Below, one piece after another: positions 47,471 to 59,026 of a DNA stretch of 64,000 bases. A model generated the notes under the pieces. The model was not told where the DNA came from. It ran no database searches and saw only the letters and a list, made by a program, of their open reading frames with translations. Position 1 is the stretch's first letter. The number at the start of each line of letters is the position of its first letter. The position numbers and the translations under genes are program-made. The DNA comes from Asterias rubens (lineage: Eukaryota; Echinodermata; Asteroidea; Forcipulatida; Asteriidae): positions 13,741,634-13,805,633 of the forward strand of contig NC_047065.1 of the NCBI RefSeq assembly GCF_902459465.1. Reading direction: 5' to 3'.

Positions 47471-47539
47471 TGACAAAATTACATTAAATCGCTCAGTCTA
47501 GCATGGGAGTGTTGGCATACATAATGTAGCATAGCCACG

Positions 47540-47974
47540 CCTTCGTTGCAACACTTCTTTAGCTGTGTTTAATCACAAGATCTCCACGTGGTGTGCTTTC
47601 CACCAATAGGAATGGCGAGTCTTGGGTGCGAATTGAACCTCATATAAAGGAATTCAGCGGGGAAGGGGGTGGTTGATTCTGTTTCCCCAACCCTTGAACC
47701 TTTTCATTGCGTCACATTGTCATCCGTTGCCACGAAATCGGGAAAATATTGTTGTAGGGTGACATACAAACAGCCGATGTTTTGTTCACCTGCAAATTCT
47801 ACTACTTCAACGCTATCGATCTTTAAAGCTATACACATCAACTAAAAGGAGCTGAAGAGAGCAGTCATTTTCTGTTCAACCGAACATTAGACATTCTACT
47901 GGATCTATCAACAGTCTTTATTAGGTCTTACAAGAGTACGAGATAGGCCTACTTTTTGACACCTGTCATACATC
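47540..47974 (+). promoter_or_regulatory. L2 lectin upstream region
   Basis: Aligns with the L3 upstream region over about 400 bp. It shares a CACGTG E-box followed by CCACCAATAGG (47594-47620), an X-box-like GTTGCCACGAAATC (47726-47739, weaker than in L1 and L3), TTCACCTGC and CTACTTCAACGCTAT, and TTCTGTTCAACCGAA. No clear TATA box stands where L1 and L3 have one. Confidence 0.6.
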
Positions 47975-48574
47975 ATGGATGCTATTCGAGTAATTTTGGT
48001 TGTGTGGGTTTTCTCTGGTCATATTTTGGCTGAGATCAACTGCCCTCCTGATTGGCATCGATACGGCGAGTCTTGTTACTTGTTTTTAAATGACAGGATG
48101 GATTTTTACGAAGCAAATCGCACTTGTACCGAAAAGTCGCAAGCCACCCTGGCCTACCCAACCTCACAAACCGAACAGGATTACATTTGGGGGTTATTCA
48201 TGGAAAAGAATCCCGCCTGGAGTCTCTGGCTTGGTTGTAATGACATCGAGGTGGAGGGAACCTGGCAGAACTGTCCGTTGAAGGGTGAGAGTAACGCTTA
48301 TGAGAATTGGCAGGATGGAGAACCAAATGGTTTTTCTGCTGGAGATGACTGTGGAATGATGAAATTGGGCATAAATGGCGAATGGGATGATGATCTCTGC
48401 ACATATGAGGTGTTTGCTGTCTGCAAGCTCCCCGTCTGCAGCGTCCGTCTGACACCCAAGTGCCTGCTCCGCCACGCTATTGAGGAGCTAGAGAAATCGT
48501 GCAGCGGGAAGGGTTGCCGATCACACCCTCAATATCACTCCTCCCTCATAGACAACTGCTGTGATGATCAGTAA
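47975..48574 (+). CDS. Secreted C-type lectin L2 with conserved Cys tail
   Basis: Single exon, 199 residues. Signal peptide 1-20 (ends GHILAE), CTLD from Cys23 to Cys150. The sugar-site motif EPN (116-118) and WDD (137-139) are both present, so calcium-dependent mannose-type binding is plausible (family rule). The extra cysteine pair C88/C100 is shared with L1 and L3. Tail: CSVRLTPKCLLRH (155-167), CSGKGCRSHPQY (176-187) and a final NCCDDQ; I know no domain that matches it. The tail is nearly identical to that of L3 although the CTLDs differ at about a third of positions. N-glycosylation site NRT near residue 48. Same strand as L1 and L3, about 5.6 kb after L1. Likely an extracellular recognition protein. 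Confidence 0.92.
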   Translation: MDAIRVILVVWVFSGHILAEINCPPDWHRYGESCYLFLNDRMDFYEANRTCTEKSQATLAYPTSQTEQDYIWGLFMEKNPAWSLWLGCNDIEVEGTWQNCPLKGESNAYENWQDGEPNGFSAGDDCGMMKLGINGEWDDDLCTYEVFAVCKLPVCSVRLTPKCLLRHAIEELEKSCSGKGCRSHPQYHSSLIDNCCDDQ

Positions 48575-49211
48575 ACGACTGAACCTTTCGTTGAGAATCT
48601 GTAACTACCCTTCAATATTTATGAACAAGAAACATTGAGGCATATTATTGTATGCGGCACCCGTAAACTCTGCATCGTCGACTCGAAAGTAACTTACCCA
48701 CATTGAGGAATACAAATCCTTCATCCATGCTTGAAATAAGATGGAACTAGTAAGATGGCTTGTCAGCTGAGCAACGAAATTTATACTGAAGAAGAAGCTA
48801 AATAGGAGATTGATTTGAAGAGTGACATACATATTTCTGCACGGAAACCCGTGGACTTAAACTTGACGTTAGTTTCCATTGTCAGTATTTTGTGGAGGAG
48901 CTATATAGAGCGTCGTGTCGTGCGGGGAGGCCTGCCGATCACACCTCAGATGTCACTCCTTCAATCTGTTGGAGTAAGATGAAGGGAAGATGGTGTACCA
49001 GCTGAACACCGCAACTCGCTGAGAAGTGGCTGATCTTCGATCTGTAGAAATGGAGTTTGCGATCAATTCAATGACTCAGTACTTTGGGGCGTGTTAAGCA
49101 TAGAAAGGACAAGATTTGGGTGGTTCTTTTTCATTTCTTTTAGTATTTATGATATTGTGAGTTGTGACTTCATTTTTTCCCCGGATTATCGTTGTAATTT
49201 TATCAATTGTA
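48575..49211 (+). other. L2 3' flank, alignable with L3 3' flank
   Basis: Homologous to 62335-63000 (shared words TCTGCA...GTCGACTCG, TATACTGAAGAAG, GATCTGTAGAAATGGAGTTT, TTTATGATATTGTGAGTTGT). This shows that the duplication unit extended at least 0.6 kb past the stop codon. Confidence 0.75.
48890..48990 (+). pseudogene. Second, broken copy of the lectin tail downstream of L2
   Basis: In one frame it reads SCGEACRSHLRCHSFNLLE then a stop, clearly related to the L1 tail (SCGKYCRSHPPCHSFNLLE) and less closely to the L2 tail. TTGTCAG just upstream could act as a splice acceptor. It is either a relic or an alternative last exon; the early stop and lack of a partner donor favour a relic. Confidence 0.65.
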
Positions 49212-49213
49212 GA

Positions 49214-49561
49214 GTGTCACGGCCGAGTGGTTAAGAGCATCGAATTCAAGTTCTGGTGCTAATTCACCGGAGTGTGGGTTCGAATCCCGGTCGTGACACT
49301 GGTGTCCTTGAGCAAGATACTTTACTATAATTGCTTCTCTTCACCCAGGGGTATAAATGGGTACCTGCGAGGGTAGAGGTTGATATTGTGAATGAAAAGC
49401 TTTCGGAGCGCCACGGCAGCTCGGGGCTGTATACTCCCTAATGGGAGCTGAGAAAGATTAAAGGGAAGTTTATTGGCCCAATGACCAGGGGACTAATGTA
49501 AAGCGCATTGATACGGTTTATTGTGAAATGCGCTATATAAGAATTTGTTATTATTATTATT
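49214..49561 (+). repeat. tRNA-derived SINE, full length
   Basis: Head GTGTCACGGCCGAGTGGTTA (A box), GTGGGTTCGAATCCCGGTCG (B box); body with TATAAATGGGTACCTGCGAG; tail AAATGCGCTATATAAGAATT followed by TTATTATTATTATTATA. About 348 bp. It is absent from the matching place in the L3 block, so it inserted after the duplication. Confidence 0.9.
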
Positions 49562-49656
49562 ATAATTGAAATGGCTTATAGATATGAACATAAACGCATT
49601 CATATATGTAAACGTGGTTATGTTAGCATCATTACGTTTCAGCGTTAACATGCTTA

Positions 49657-51712
49657 GGCGCCTTGTCAAAACCTCCCGGGCGTTCCTCCGCAGACAGTCA
49701 GCGGACTGGACAGCAAATACCGCCGTTGCTAAGGACCTCGGACAGTCTGCGGAAGAACAGCCATGTGCGTTGAAGCGCGGCGAAGTTAATGAGCTATCCT
49801 TGCCGGGCGCTATTGTTAGTATAACAATAAGTCTCATGAATAAACAAGTTGCATTTTCAGGTCATAAATATCAGCGGCTTGGACGCGGACCGGCCGTGCT
49901 CTTCCAGAACAATACATTTTTTACTCATGAATAACATCCTCCTGGAAGCGGACAGGCCGCACCGACAAGACAATTACACCATCCAGCGCTTGTGATAATC
50001 AGGGAACGATTTCGCCTGTATACATCGCAATTTGTGATGCAATTTTGATGATTTGCTATGCAATTGTAAAAAGTGCATCGCAAATGTTGCGATCCAATTT
50101 GCGAAGCATAATTTGCAACATTTATGCTTGATACAAAAATATCGATTTTTAACTTGAAACCATTCACATTTAATCGATTTTCCCGCAAGAAAAACGATGC
50201 TAAATTAATAAGAAATCACCGCCGCCGCGACTACTTAACGTTTTCTTCCATGATGTTGAATACAATATGCTGCTCTGGCAGTAGGGCAAAATCGACCAAT
50301 GAAAACATTCGTTACGCGCTATATGTAAATTCAACAGCCAATAGAAACATCGGTCTCTAAAACTGTGGCTCCCCCCCCCCCCCCAGACATTGGACAAACC
50401 AGACTATCTGGTTGTTTTGACATGGAGACACACTCGCACAGGTGTGTAGATTTGTTTATTGGTGACGGTGACTTGGGATTTTATAAATAAGAAACTAATG
50501 TTTTCCGCTTGGAAAGTAAGAACGAACAGTTAAAATTGTCCCCTGGATACTCTGACAACCCTCTAGTCACTGCACCGCCCGAGTTTCTGAAAACCAATTT
50601 TTCAAGATTCTTGCAGTAAACAACTGGAATCGTAGTTCAATTTTTAAAAGATAGCTTAATATTCATGCACAATTTTTTACCCTTTCGGTAATGTTTGTAT
50701 AAAAGTACAAGCTCCCATTGGGAACAATAATCGGCTCTCGAATATTTTTTTGTAAGGATAAAATGGACACAATAGCTTTTCAAGGCTTTTATCTGACTCA
50801 ATGCTCAAACTAATTAAATGCGAAGGCGTTAGTTTTCGACAATATCAATATTAATGATGAATAAATACAGTTTCCTTTGTGTTTACTAATTGGTATGAGC
50901 TAAATTATTTCATCGTCATTAGCTTCGATGAAATAATTTAGCTCATACCAATTAGTAAACACAACGGAAACTGTATTTATTCATCATTAATGATGATATT
51001 GTCGAAAACTAACGCCTTTGCATTTAATTAGTATGAGCATTGAGCCAGATAAAAGCCTTGAAAAGCTATTGTGTCCATTTTATCCTTACAAAAAAAATAT
51101 TCGAGAGCCGATTATTGTTCCCAATGGGAGCTTGTACTTTTATACAATCATTACCAAAAGGGTAAAAAAAATGTGCATAAATATTAAGCTATCTTTTAAA
51201 AATTGAACTACGATTCCAGTTGTTTACTGCAATAATCTTGAAAAATTGGTTTTCAGAAACTCGGGCGGTGCAGTGACTAGAGGGTTAGCTTACAACGGAG
51301 TTTGCACGTAGCCTGGAACTTTTGTCGAATCCGGGAATAAAGACAACCATTTTTAAAATTCATGTTTTGGTAATGTAGGCCCAACCAAGTCTTAAAAATC
51401 ACACATTGGAGGAAATGGATTTTAGTTACACATCCACCCTCACTTTGCTTTTTAATCTGCAAATTAAGGTAAAACCATTGTTGACCACCTACGTTCCTCC
51501 GCGGTTCCGCCGGTCAGCTCATAAGCTGGACCTTACAATGGCCGACCGGTCGCTCCGCGGAGCCCCCGGAATATTCATGTTTATTGACATGTAAATGAGC
51601 CGTCGTGGCCGTGGACATGCCCGGTTGCTACGGGTTCTTTTGTTACAAAAATCCGCGGACTCCCGCAAAATGCACGCGGAATGGAACAGCTTGGAGGTTT
51701 TGACAAGGCGCC
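49657..51712. mobile_element. 2.06-kb PIF/Harbinger-like element with TTA target duplication
   Basis: Terminal inverted repeats GGCGCCTTGTCAAAACCTCC (49657-49676) and its reverse complement (51693-51712). TTA lies on both sides (49654-49656, 51713-51715). The L3 block has the empty site near 63105 (ATGCTAAGCGCAAA). No transposase frame, so it is non-autonomous. A 730-bp family J foldback lies inside. GC-rich subterminal regions on both sides carry CCGCGG/TCCGC words. Confidence 0.93.
50557..51286. repeat. Family J foldback, 730 bp, nested in the Harbinger-like element
   Basis: Begins AACCCTCTAGTCACTGCACC and ends with the exact reverse complement. The arms are about 360 bp and roughly 97 percent alike by eye, around a loop of about 10 nt near 50922 (TCATTAGCTT). 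No coding frame and no clear target duplication. If transcribed it would form a long hairpin RNA. Confidence 0.93.
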
Positions 51713-51715
51713 TTA

Positions 51716-52384
51716 GCGCAAATACAAATGCATTAACATTCTCGAGGGAGCTATTCTTCGCGTTGAAAAATTAATATTATTTCCGTTGTTGCTCTAGCTC
51801 ACAAAATATCGGTGAACACGAATCAACGCATGTGAGGCCAATAGTTTTATTTTTACCAATGAAATAAACAATAAATCGGGGGGGGGGGGGGGGGGGGCTT
51901 TTAAGGGACAATATGAAAACAAATCTTCGTTCTAAAGAAAACAAATTCGTTAGAACGAAGACAAAATTCATTCGAACAAACAAATGTTTCTGACCAAAGA
52001 TAATTTTCGTTTGAACGAGGATTTGCTTTCCTCATTTTGACTCAAGAGAAAAATTACAGCATTGTTTAACACACAAAAAAATACAATATAATTAATAATA
52101 ATGAAATACATGTTTCATTTTAATTTGCTCAACGTTAAAAGACTTGTAAAAAAAGTTTCAACCGTTTGCTGAAAAATCCCATTCTTCATTATACAGAACG
52201 GTAGCAAGTATGCTTGTCGCCTTCGATGTTTTGCTAAAAATTGCAGCATTTGTTTGGTATGAACGGTAATTTAAATATATTCAGTTGATTGTAATTAATT
52301 TGTGAATAGAAATAGTCTGGTTAGTAATGAATGATTCAGAAATGATGACATCGTGTGCTTATCATGAATGCTTTCTGTAAACAT
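51716..52384. other. L2 block end and unassigned flank
   Basis: 51716-51850 continues the L2/L3 block (AGCGCAAATACAAATGCATT, GGTGAACACGAATCAA), matching 63110-63220. A G tract of about 19 lies at 51880. Beyond that, ACGAAG/CTTCGTT words at 51926-52020 form small hairpins. No gene. Confidence 0.6.
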
Positions 52385-52385
52385 G

Positions 52386-52850
52386 TAAAGGCAGTGGACA
52401 CTATTGGTAATTACTCAAAATAATTATTAGCATAAAACCTTTCTTGGTGACGAGTAATTGGGAGAGGTTGATTGTATAATACATTGTGAGGAACGGCTCC
52501 CTCTTTGAGAAAGAAGTAATTTTCCACGAATTATTTTGATTTCGAGACCCCAGATTTAGAACTTGAGGTCTCGAAATCAACCATCTAAATGCACACAACG
52601 TCGTGTGACAAGGGCGTTTTTCATTCATTATTATCTCACAAGTTCAATGACCGTCTAAAACGTCTGAACCATCTAAACGCACACAACTTCGTGAGAAAAG
52701 GGTGTTTTTTCTTTCATTATTATCTCGCAACTTCGATGACCGATTGAGCTCAAATTTTCACAGGTTTGTTATTTTATGCATATGTTGAGATACAACAAGT
52801 GAGAAGACTGGTCTTTGACAATTACCAATAGTGTCCACTGGCTTTAAAGG
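52386..52850 (+). repeat. Family A element with an internal duplication
   Basis: Ends as in other copies, but the block CACACAACTTCGTG...TTATCTCGCAA appears twice (52591-52640 and 52678-52733), making this copy about 465 bp. Confidence 0.9.
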
Positions 52851-52936
52851 CAGCTCTCAATTACTCGTCACCAAGAAATGTTTGAGCTAACAATTATTTT
52901 GAGTAATTAAAAGTAGTGTCTAGTGCCTTTAAAGGA
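52846..52936 (-). repeat. Short family A relic
   Basis: AAAGGCAGCTCTCAATTACT, CGTCACCAAG and TTTGAGTAATTAAAAGTAGT, ending GTGCCTTTAA; an internally deleted family A copy on the minus strand. Confidence 0.7.
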
Positions 52937-53265
52937 CCTGTGTACCTTTTGTAACACAAAACACAATGTCCACAGATTTACATTTAACTTACATCACGAT
53001 AGTAGAAATCGTACCTTATTAGTTGCTGAGGTGGGAAATAACTTAAACAATGTCGTGAAAATACGTTTTTTTTACATGCTAAAATAATTTTCGTCTGATG
53101 ATCAGTGATACGAAAATTATTTTCATTGTTTTACTCATTTCTTAAAAACTACAGCACTTCAGCAAGTAATATTTTCAGGGAAGCTTTCTACTATCATTAT
53201 CTGCAACGGTGCAAGTTTAATGTATACATCTGTGAACATTGTGATTTTTGTCCTACAAAAAGTAC
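52930..53265. repeat. Family E inverted-repeat element
   Basis: Begins TTTAAAGGACCTGTGTACCT and ends ACAAAAAGTACCTAAA. Contains the inverted pair AAAATAATTTTCGT / ACGAAAATTATTTT and CTTTCTACTATCATTATCTG. TTAA at the left suggests the same insertion habit as families A and B. Confidence 0.75.
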
Positions 53266-53578
53266 CTAAACTCCTCAGAGATGATCAAAATCTATCAGAT
53301 ACACATCTCAATTATGTAGTTTTCTTTTTTATAATGTCTTAAACTTTCAAACCCTAAATTTTTTAACCATTTGGAATCTTAGTATGCATGCCTTAGAAAA
53401 AGAAAACACTTTTGAAAAATAATACATTATTGTCACAGTAAAGCTGAAGTTATAAATATGCACAAATAAATAAAAAACTACATTGCAGTCGCAGTAATCT
53501 GTAAAAGGACACGTCTGCTGTGGATCGGACGATTTAGTCCATGGAAAGCTTTTGATATCGTAGGTGAGCCTTTAGACC

Positions 53579-53959
53579 CTTTAAAGCCATTATACACTTT
53601 CGGAACAGAAACAAAAAATAAAGTTCACACAGATTTACAAATAACTTTACAGGGTAAACAGAAGGAAATGGTGAAAGACTTCAATTGAAATATTATTCCA
53701 TAAAATGATTCACTTTTTGAGAAAACATTAAAACAATTATCAATTCTCGATAACGAGAATTACGGATTTATTTTGAACAGATGTCATGACACGGCGAAAC
53801 GTGCGGAAACAAGGGTGGGTTTTCCCGTTATTTTCTCCCGACTCCGATGACCGATTGAGCCTTAATTTTCACAGGTTTGTTCTTTTAAATAGAAGTTTTG
53901 ATACACGAAGTGCGGGCCTTGGACAATACTGTTTACCGAAAGTGCCCAATGGCTTTAAG
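53579..53959 (+). repeat. Family B element, complete
   Basis: Left TTAAAGCCATTATACACTTT, right AAAGTGCCCAATGGCTTTAA. Uninterrupted reference for the split copy at 40168-41288. Confidence 0.92.
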
Positions 53960-54054
53960 CTATGGCCCATTAAAAACAAATTTTATGACAAAATTGCTGA
54001 ACAAATAATCCCTGCTTAGCAAAAGGAAGCGAGTCCTGCCTGACCAATTACGGG

Positions 54055-54310
54055 AATTTTAAATGGGTTGAAAGATGAATCAAAAGAGGGCGCCGTTAGA
54101 GGAAGTTTGTACACACATCGCCATAATGGGGGAAAGGGGGGGGGCAGAATCCCCTGCCAACACCGGTGTCGTAGGGAAATCTGTCCCTGGGGAATCTGTC
54201 ACCTTGGAAAAAATTAATATGGGCTGCAAGAGAAGGATTGAAAGAGGGCGCTATCAGAATAAGTTTGTACCATAGAGTTTGTACACAGTTCGTCGTTAGG
54301 GGGTGGGGGG
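54055..54310 (+). repeat. Family I repeat, two copies, with G-rich tracts
   Basis: AAATGGGTTGAAAGATGAAT with AGAGGGCGCCGTTAGAGG at 54060, and ATATGGGCTGCAAGAGAAGG with GAGGGCGCTATCAGAATAAG at 54220. Each is followed by GTTTGTACACA and a G-rich tract. Confidence 0.7.
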
Positions 54311-54569
54311 GGGGGGTCGGGGTGGGGTAGAGACTCGGTGTAAAGGGGGGGGGGCGACGACACACAGAATCGTATGGCGAGAGAAGTTCAAATTAATTAA
54401 CTACATACTGAGTTACTAAGATAATTCATTTAAGAAACATTGATTATTTTCTTGGAAACACGGAATTCAAAAACAAAAATATCTCTGAAACATGGAGTTG
54501 ATCTCAAGGCGCTGCTGGTTGGGTCTTGTTATGTCACATGCAAGGGGTCTACGTCACACGACCGCTTTC

Positions 54570-54643
54570 CACTACTCGTTTCCAAGTAAGGTTTTATGCT
54601 TATAATTATTTTGAGTAATTACCAATGGTGTCCACTGCCTTTT
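54570..54643 (-). repeat. Family A end fragment
   Basis: CTTATAATTATTTTGAGTAA with ACCAATGGTGTCCACTGCCT is the terminal part of a family A copy. Confidence 0.8.
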
Positions 54644-55094
54644 CGACGAATTTGATTTCGAGACCTCAAGTTTCGAAGTTGGGATCTCGAAATCAATGTG
54701 GAAGTGTCGTGGCCGAGCGGTTAAGAGCACCGAATTCAAACTCTGGTGTTTCTGATCAGCAGAGTGTGGGTTCAAATCCCCAGCCGTGACACCTGTGTCC
54801 TTAAGCAAGACACATTACCATTGCTTCGTCCTTCGGATGGGACGTAAAGCCGTTGGTCCCATGTGTTGTTTAAACGCATGTAAAAGAACCCAGTGCACTT
54901 GTCGAAAAGAGAAGGGGTTCGCCCCGGTGTTCCTGGCTGGATTGGCAGCATATTGCGCCACAGCACCTTGTAAACCATTACATTGTGCTTAAGGATTAGG
55001 TCTTATATTATCTCAAAAATCGCCCCCACTCCTTGCAGTAATAATACCTGGCACTTTGTATCCTTTGGCTAAAGGCGCGTTATAAATACGGTTA

Positions 55095-55129
<35 letters not shown>

Positions 55130-55272
55130 CTAAAAGCACACAACTTCGTGTGACAAGGGCGTTTTTTTCTCTTTCATTATTATCTCGCAACTTCGATAAC
55201 CAATGGAGCTCAAATTTTCACAAGGTTTTTAATTTTATGCATATACACCAATTAAAATTACCATTAGTGTCC
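54644..55272 (+). repeat. Family A copy split by a SINE
   Basis: ACGAATTTGATTTCGAGACC to CTCGAAATCAA (54648-54697), then the SINE, then ATCTAAAAGCACACAACTTC to ATTACCATTAGTGTCC (55128-55272). Together they make the middle and right of one family A element. Confidence 0.85.
54704..55128 (+). repeat. tRNA-derived SINE inserted in family A
   Basis: Head GTGTCGTGGCCGAGCGGTTA, B box GTGGGTTCAAATCCCCAGCC; body with AAGCAAGACACATTACCATT; tail GGCGCGTTATAAATACGG followed by (TTA)n. Same SINE family as 49214 and 4694. Confidence 0.88.
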
Positions 55273-55680
55273 TAGTCTAGCATAATGTAGCTGACATTTT
55301 ATTCCACTTAATATGGCTTTTCCACTAAAGTATTAATGAACACTACACTTTGCGTGGCCGGCCGTGCGACCGAGCCAAGGCGAGGTCTATTATCGCACGT
55401 AAACAACCCTGCAAGGTTTTAAACGAAAGTTCAAGACCAAGTCTACACTCTTTTATTTATGCACTAATACTCTTTAATTCATAATTTAGTGCCCTTTTTC
55501 CAAATGCGTACAAAATGAAATTATATACAAAATTGGTTGTTTATTTGCAGGTTACGATCTCAACCTCCGTTTCGCGAAGTGTCAACATGCACGCGACACT
55601 CATCCGCTGGCAAAATGGCTTCTTCTTCTTCCTATAGTAGAACATGTTATCCTAAAATCTGTCCCGGTTTTTTTTTTCTT
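55273..55680. other. Unassigned intergenic stretch
   Basis: No supported features; loose similarity of 55380-55510 to 17330-17420 (GCAAGGTTT..AAAGTTCAAGA). Confidence 0.45.
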
Positions 55681-56061
55681 TTTAAAGGCAGTGGACACTT
55701 TTGGTAATTTCTCAAAATAATTATCAGCATAAAACCTTTCTTGGTGACGAGTAATGGGGAGAGGTTGATGGTATAACACATTGTGAGAAACGGCTTCCTC
55801 TGAAGTGCCATAGTTTTTGAGAAAGAAGTAATTTTCCACGAATTGTTTTGATTTCGAGACCCCAGATTTAGAACTTGAGGTCTCAAAATCAACCATCTAA
55901 ACGCACAAGAGCGTTTTTTTGTTTCATAATTATCTCGCAAGTTCAATCACCGATTGAGCTAAAATTATCACAGGTTTGTTATTTTATGCACAATTGTGTT
56001 GAGATACACCAACTATGAAGGCTCGTCTTTGACAATTACCAATAGTGTCCACTGTCTTTAA
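55681..56061 (+). repeat. Family A element, complete
   Basis: TTAA flanks; left AGGCAGTGGACACTTTTGGT, right ACCAATAGTGTCCACTGTCT. Confidence 0.92.
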
Positions 56062-56464
56062 TAGATTCAGAAGAAGAAAAGGTCCAAAGTACAAAGCACG
56101 ATGAGTGGCAGTTTTATGTAGGCCTATACACTCAGAAAAAGAATGGTAAAAAAAAGTTATGTTAAATGTGTTAAGTGAAAAAATACTTAACATAAGTAAA
56201 AATTAATGAAAAATTTAAACAAAATGTTTGTGTAAATAAAAAACTACTCAAATAGTTAGTAAAACTAATAGTTTACATAACTTAGCAACTTTAAACACAT
56301 ATTATGCAAATTTTACTGAACTGGTTGTAAAAGTTTACATGGTGTTTAGTAAACCACGATATTTTACTCAAGTATTGTGCAAAATACGCAGCGTGTGACT
56401 TGTCTGCTGGGGTCGCGCTCTGCAGTACCACAGTGTAACCACACACAACGTAACGAAATGGATC

Positions 56465-56522
56465 TCATGAAAAAAAAACCTTCTTGAGTGGAACTTCCCT
56501 CATTTAGTTGAGACGTTTGAAG
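56465..56522 (+). pseudogene. Possible first-exon remnant in the 5.1-kb element
   Basis: One frame reads EWNFPHLVETFEG up to the donor-like GTAAGTAC at 56523. It resembles the start of multicopy SAM-domain-like transposon proteins I remember from fish and invertebrates, but it is very short. Confidence 0.25.
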
Positions 56523-57595
56523 GTAAGTACTATAACATATTTCTGTATTGATGTTATTATCTGTAGTGATAGACTATACACGACTCGTTAGCACGAGTTA
56601 GCACAGATAAAGGGACAGTTGAACGTCATATTTTGACTGACAACACTTTTCAACAGTGACTTGAATATCACAAATACATACGTAGGTCTGATCAATGGTC
56701 CCCGTATTGTGCACATAGTACACGTACAGCATGCATCGTTGAAGACCATTGTACACATGTACATCGCCACTGTGTTAAAGCACCACCACTGCATACAGCC
56801 ACGGTGCATCAGGCCAATGATTGGGCTAACTTTAATCTCTCATTTGTTCAGAAGAACAATCAAATAACTTTTCAACATTTTGTCTTTACAAGATACTGAC
56901 AAATGATACAACTGACTTAAAATGCAATTCTGGGAGAGGGGAATCGCACAAACACATCTACCCTTTGTTTATTTTAACCTGTTAAAGGAATTATTCAAGA
57001 AATCTCACCCCCCCCCCCCCCACACAAAAAAAAAGGACGAAAGAAAAAGAACAAAAAGAAAAATCAGATAAAGATCAAGAAAAATCAAAGTTTTCAGGTA
57101 GCCTACTGTTATGTGGGATTGCATATATAGCACCAAAATTATCTCTCCTCCTGGGATCCTATCACCTTATTCCAGAACTGCAAGTCTCCATCATTGAACC
57201 TTTTGTTGATTTGTTTATTTTTTAAGCCCCTATGTATTTGTTTATTTATTTTATTTTATTTCAATTTGTATTTGTACTTTTTTAAATTTATGTGCATGTA
57301 CATCATGTACAAATTGTATTGCATATACATTGCAGTACTGGAACGTTGTCTCTATTGATCTATAAGTGTTGTAATATGATAATTAAACCACTATTGATAT
57401 AAAATAATGGTTTAATCTGACATTGTGTGTACCCCATCCTTAAGACAATCAGATTAAATCATTATTTTACAGCAAAATTGGTTTAATTGTAATATTACAA
57501 TACTTTAAGTTCATTACAGACAATATACACGTGTCATACAATTTGTACTGCACCCCCATTGAAATTTAACCTATTGTGTTTAATATTATTCCCCT

Positions 57596-57925
57596 TTATG
57601 CAGGAAAACACAAGTTTGGACCAGTATTTGAAAGACATCAACAGGGACACCAGATCGCAACCATGCTGATATTAGGTGGGTCTGCACTGGCTCCACAGCA
57701 AGTGTTCGTAATTTTTGAGCAAATGCATTTGAACAGTCATCCCTTGTGAAAGCACTGGATGTGTGTTTCAAAACACATTTTGTCTTCGACTTGAGCTACC
57801 AGGAGGAGTGTTCTGGCGTTTGGGAGTTCATTGAATTGGTTGTGTTTGAACTCAAAGGCGGTGTGAAGAGCAGCACTATTCGAGAGTTCAGGGCTTACTG
57901 TTCATCTCATGATGCATCTGATTAA
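57596..57925 (+). pseudogene. Degenerate last exon of a multicopy transposon-like protein
   Basis: After the acceptor-like CCCCTTTATGCAG a frame starts ENTSLDQYLKDINRDTRSQP. A frame change gives ILGGSALAPQQVFVIFEQ, and a further change gives LVKALDVCFKTHFVFDLSY and VWEFIELVVFEL up to a TAA. The pattern (LDVCFK.FFVFDL.Y....VWEF) is that of uncharacterised multicopy proteins common in fish and marine invertebrate genomes (from memory, not checked). At least two frameshifts make it non-functional here. It may be the decayed coding part of the surrounding element. Confidence 0.5.
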
Positions 57926-58310
57926 TGTTGACCATTCCATAAGCATTGTAGTTAAAGAAGTTCTTGCACAAAATGTTTGCAAATACGTATCAAAATCATA
58001 AGAGATGTGATAGTTGTGATAGTTTGGATTTATGGAACAACCTTACAGTTTAAATAGGAACTCAAAGGTCAAATTCAAATTTGTATTCAACACCCTTCCA
58101 GTTTTGTCAAATTTGTCAAAATGTCAAATTCAACGCCGTTTTGATTGCTTAGCGACAATGAGGATAAACCAATAATTCCCCATACAAATTGTTCAAACCC
58201 AAAATTGAATTTTTACCTTGGAGTTCTTCTTTAAGCTGTGTTAGCCTGGAAGTATTTATTCTGACCTTGCCAATTAATGTAATTTGACCATTCCAGAAGC
58301 ATTGTAGTTA

Positions 58311-59026
58311 ACCCTCTAGTCCCTGCACCGCCCGAGTTTCTGAAAACCAATTTTTCAAGATTCTTGCAGTAAATAACTGGAATCGTAGTTCAATTTTTAA
58401 AAGATAGCTTAATATTTATGCACAATTTTTTACCCTTCGGTAATGTTTGTATAAAAGTCAAGCTCCCATTGGGAAAAATAATCGGCTCTCGAATATTTTT
58501 TTGGAAGGATAAAAGACACAATAGCTTTTCAAGGCTTTAATCTGACTCAATGCTCAAACTAATTAAATGCGAAGGCGTTAGTTTTCGACAATATCAATAT
58601 TAATGATGAATAAATACAGTTTCCTTTGTGTTTACTAATTGGTATGAGCTAAATTATTTCATCGTCATTAGCTTCGATGAAATAATTTAGCTCATACTAA
58701 TTAGTAAGCACAAAGGAAACTGTATTTATTCATCATTAATGATTGATGATATTGTCGAAAACTAACGCCTTCGCATTTAATTAGTATGAGCATTGAGCCA
58801 GATAAAAGCCTTGAAAAGCTATTGTGTCCATTTTATCCTTACAAAAAAATATTCGAGAGCTGATTATTGTTCCCAATGGGAGCTTGTACTTTTATACAAA
58901 CATTACCAAAAGGGTAAAAAATTGTGCATAAATATTAAGCTATCTGTTAAAAATTGAACTACGATTCCAGTTGTTTACTGCAAGAATCTTGAAAAATTGG
59001 TTTTCAGAAACTCGGGTGGTGCAGTG
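58311..59026. repeat. Family J foldback, array copy 1
   Basis: Left AACCCTCTAGTCCCTGCACC, right GAAACTCGGGTGGTGCAGTG; the last about 10 bp of the right end are missing. Arms otherwise pair nearly fully. Confidence 0.92.

Noticed and set aside
49214..49300. Possible tRNA gene with good A and B boxes
   Set aside because: It is the head of a dispersed SINE with body and TTATTA tail; copies at 4694 and 54704 show the same structure.
49566..49934. Paired open frames of about 120 codons on both strands
   Set aside because: They span the SINE edge, the lectin-block flank and the left end of the Harbinger-like element; no transposase-like motifs.
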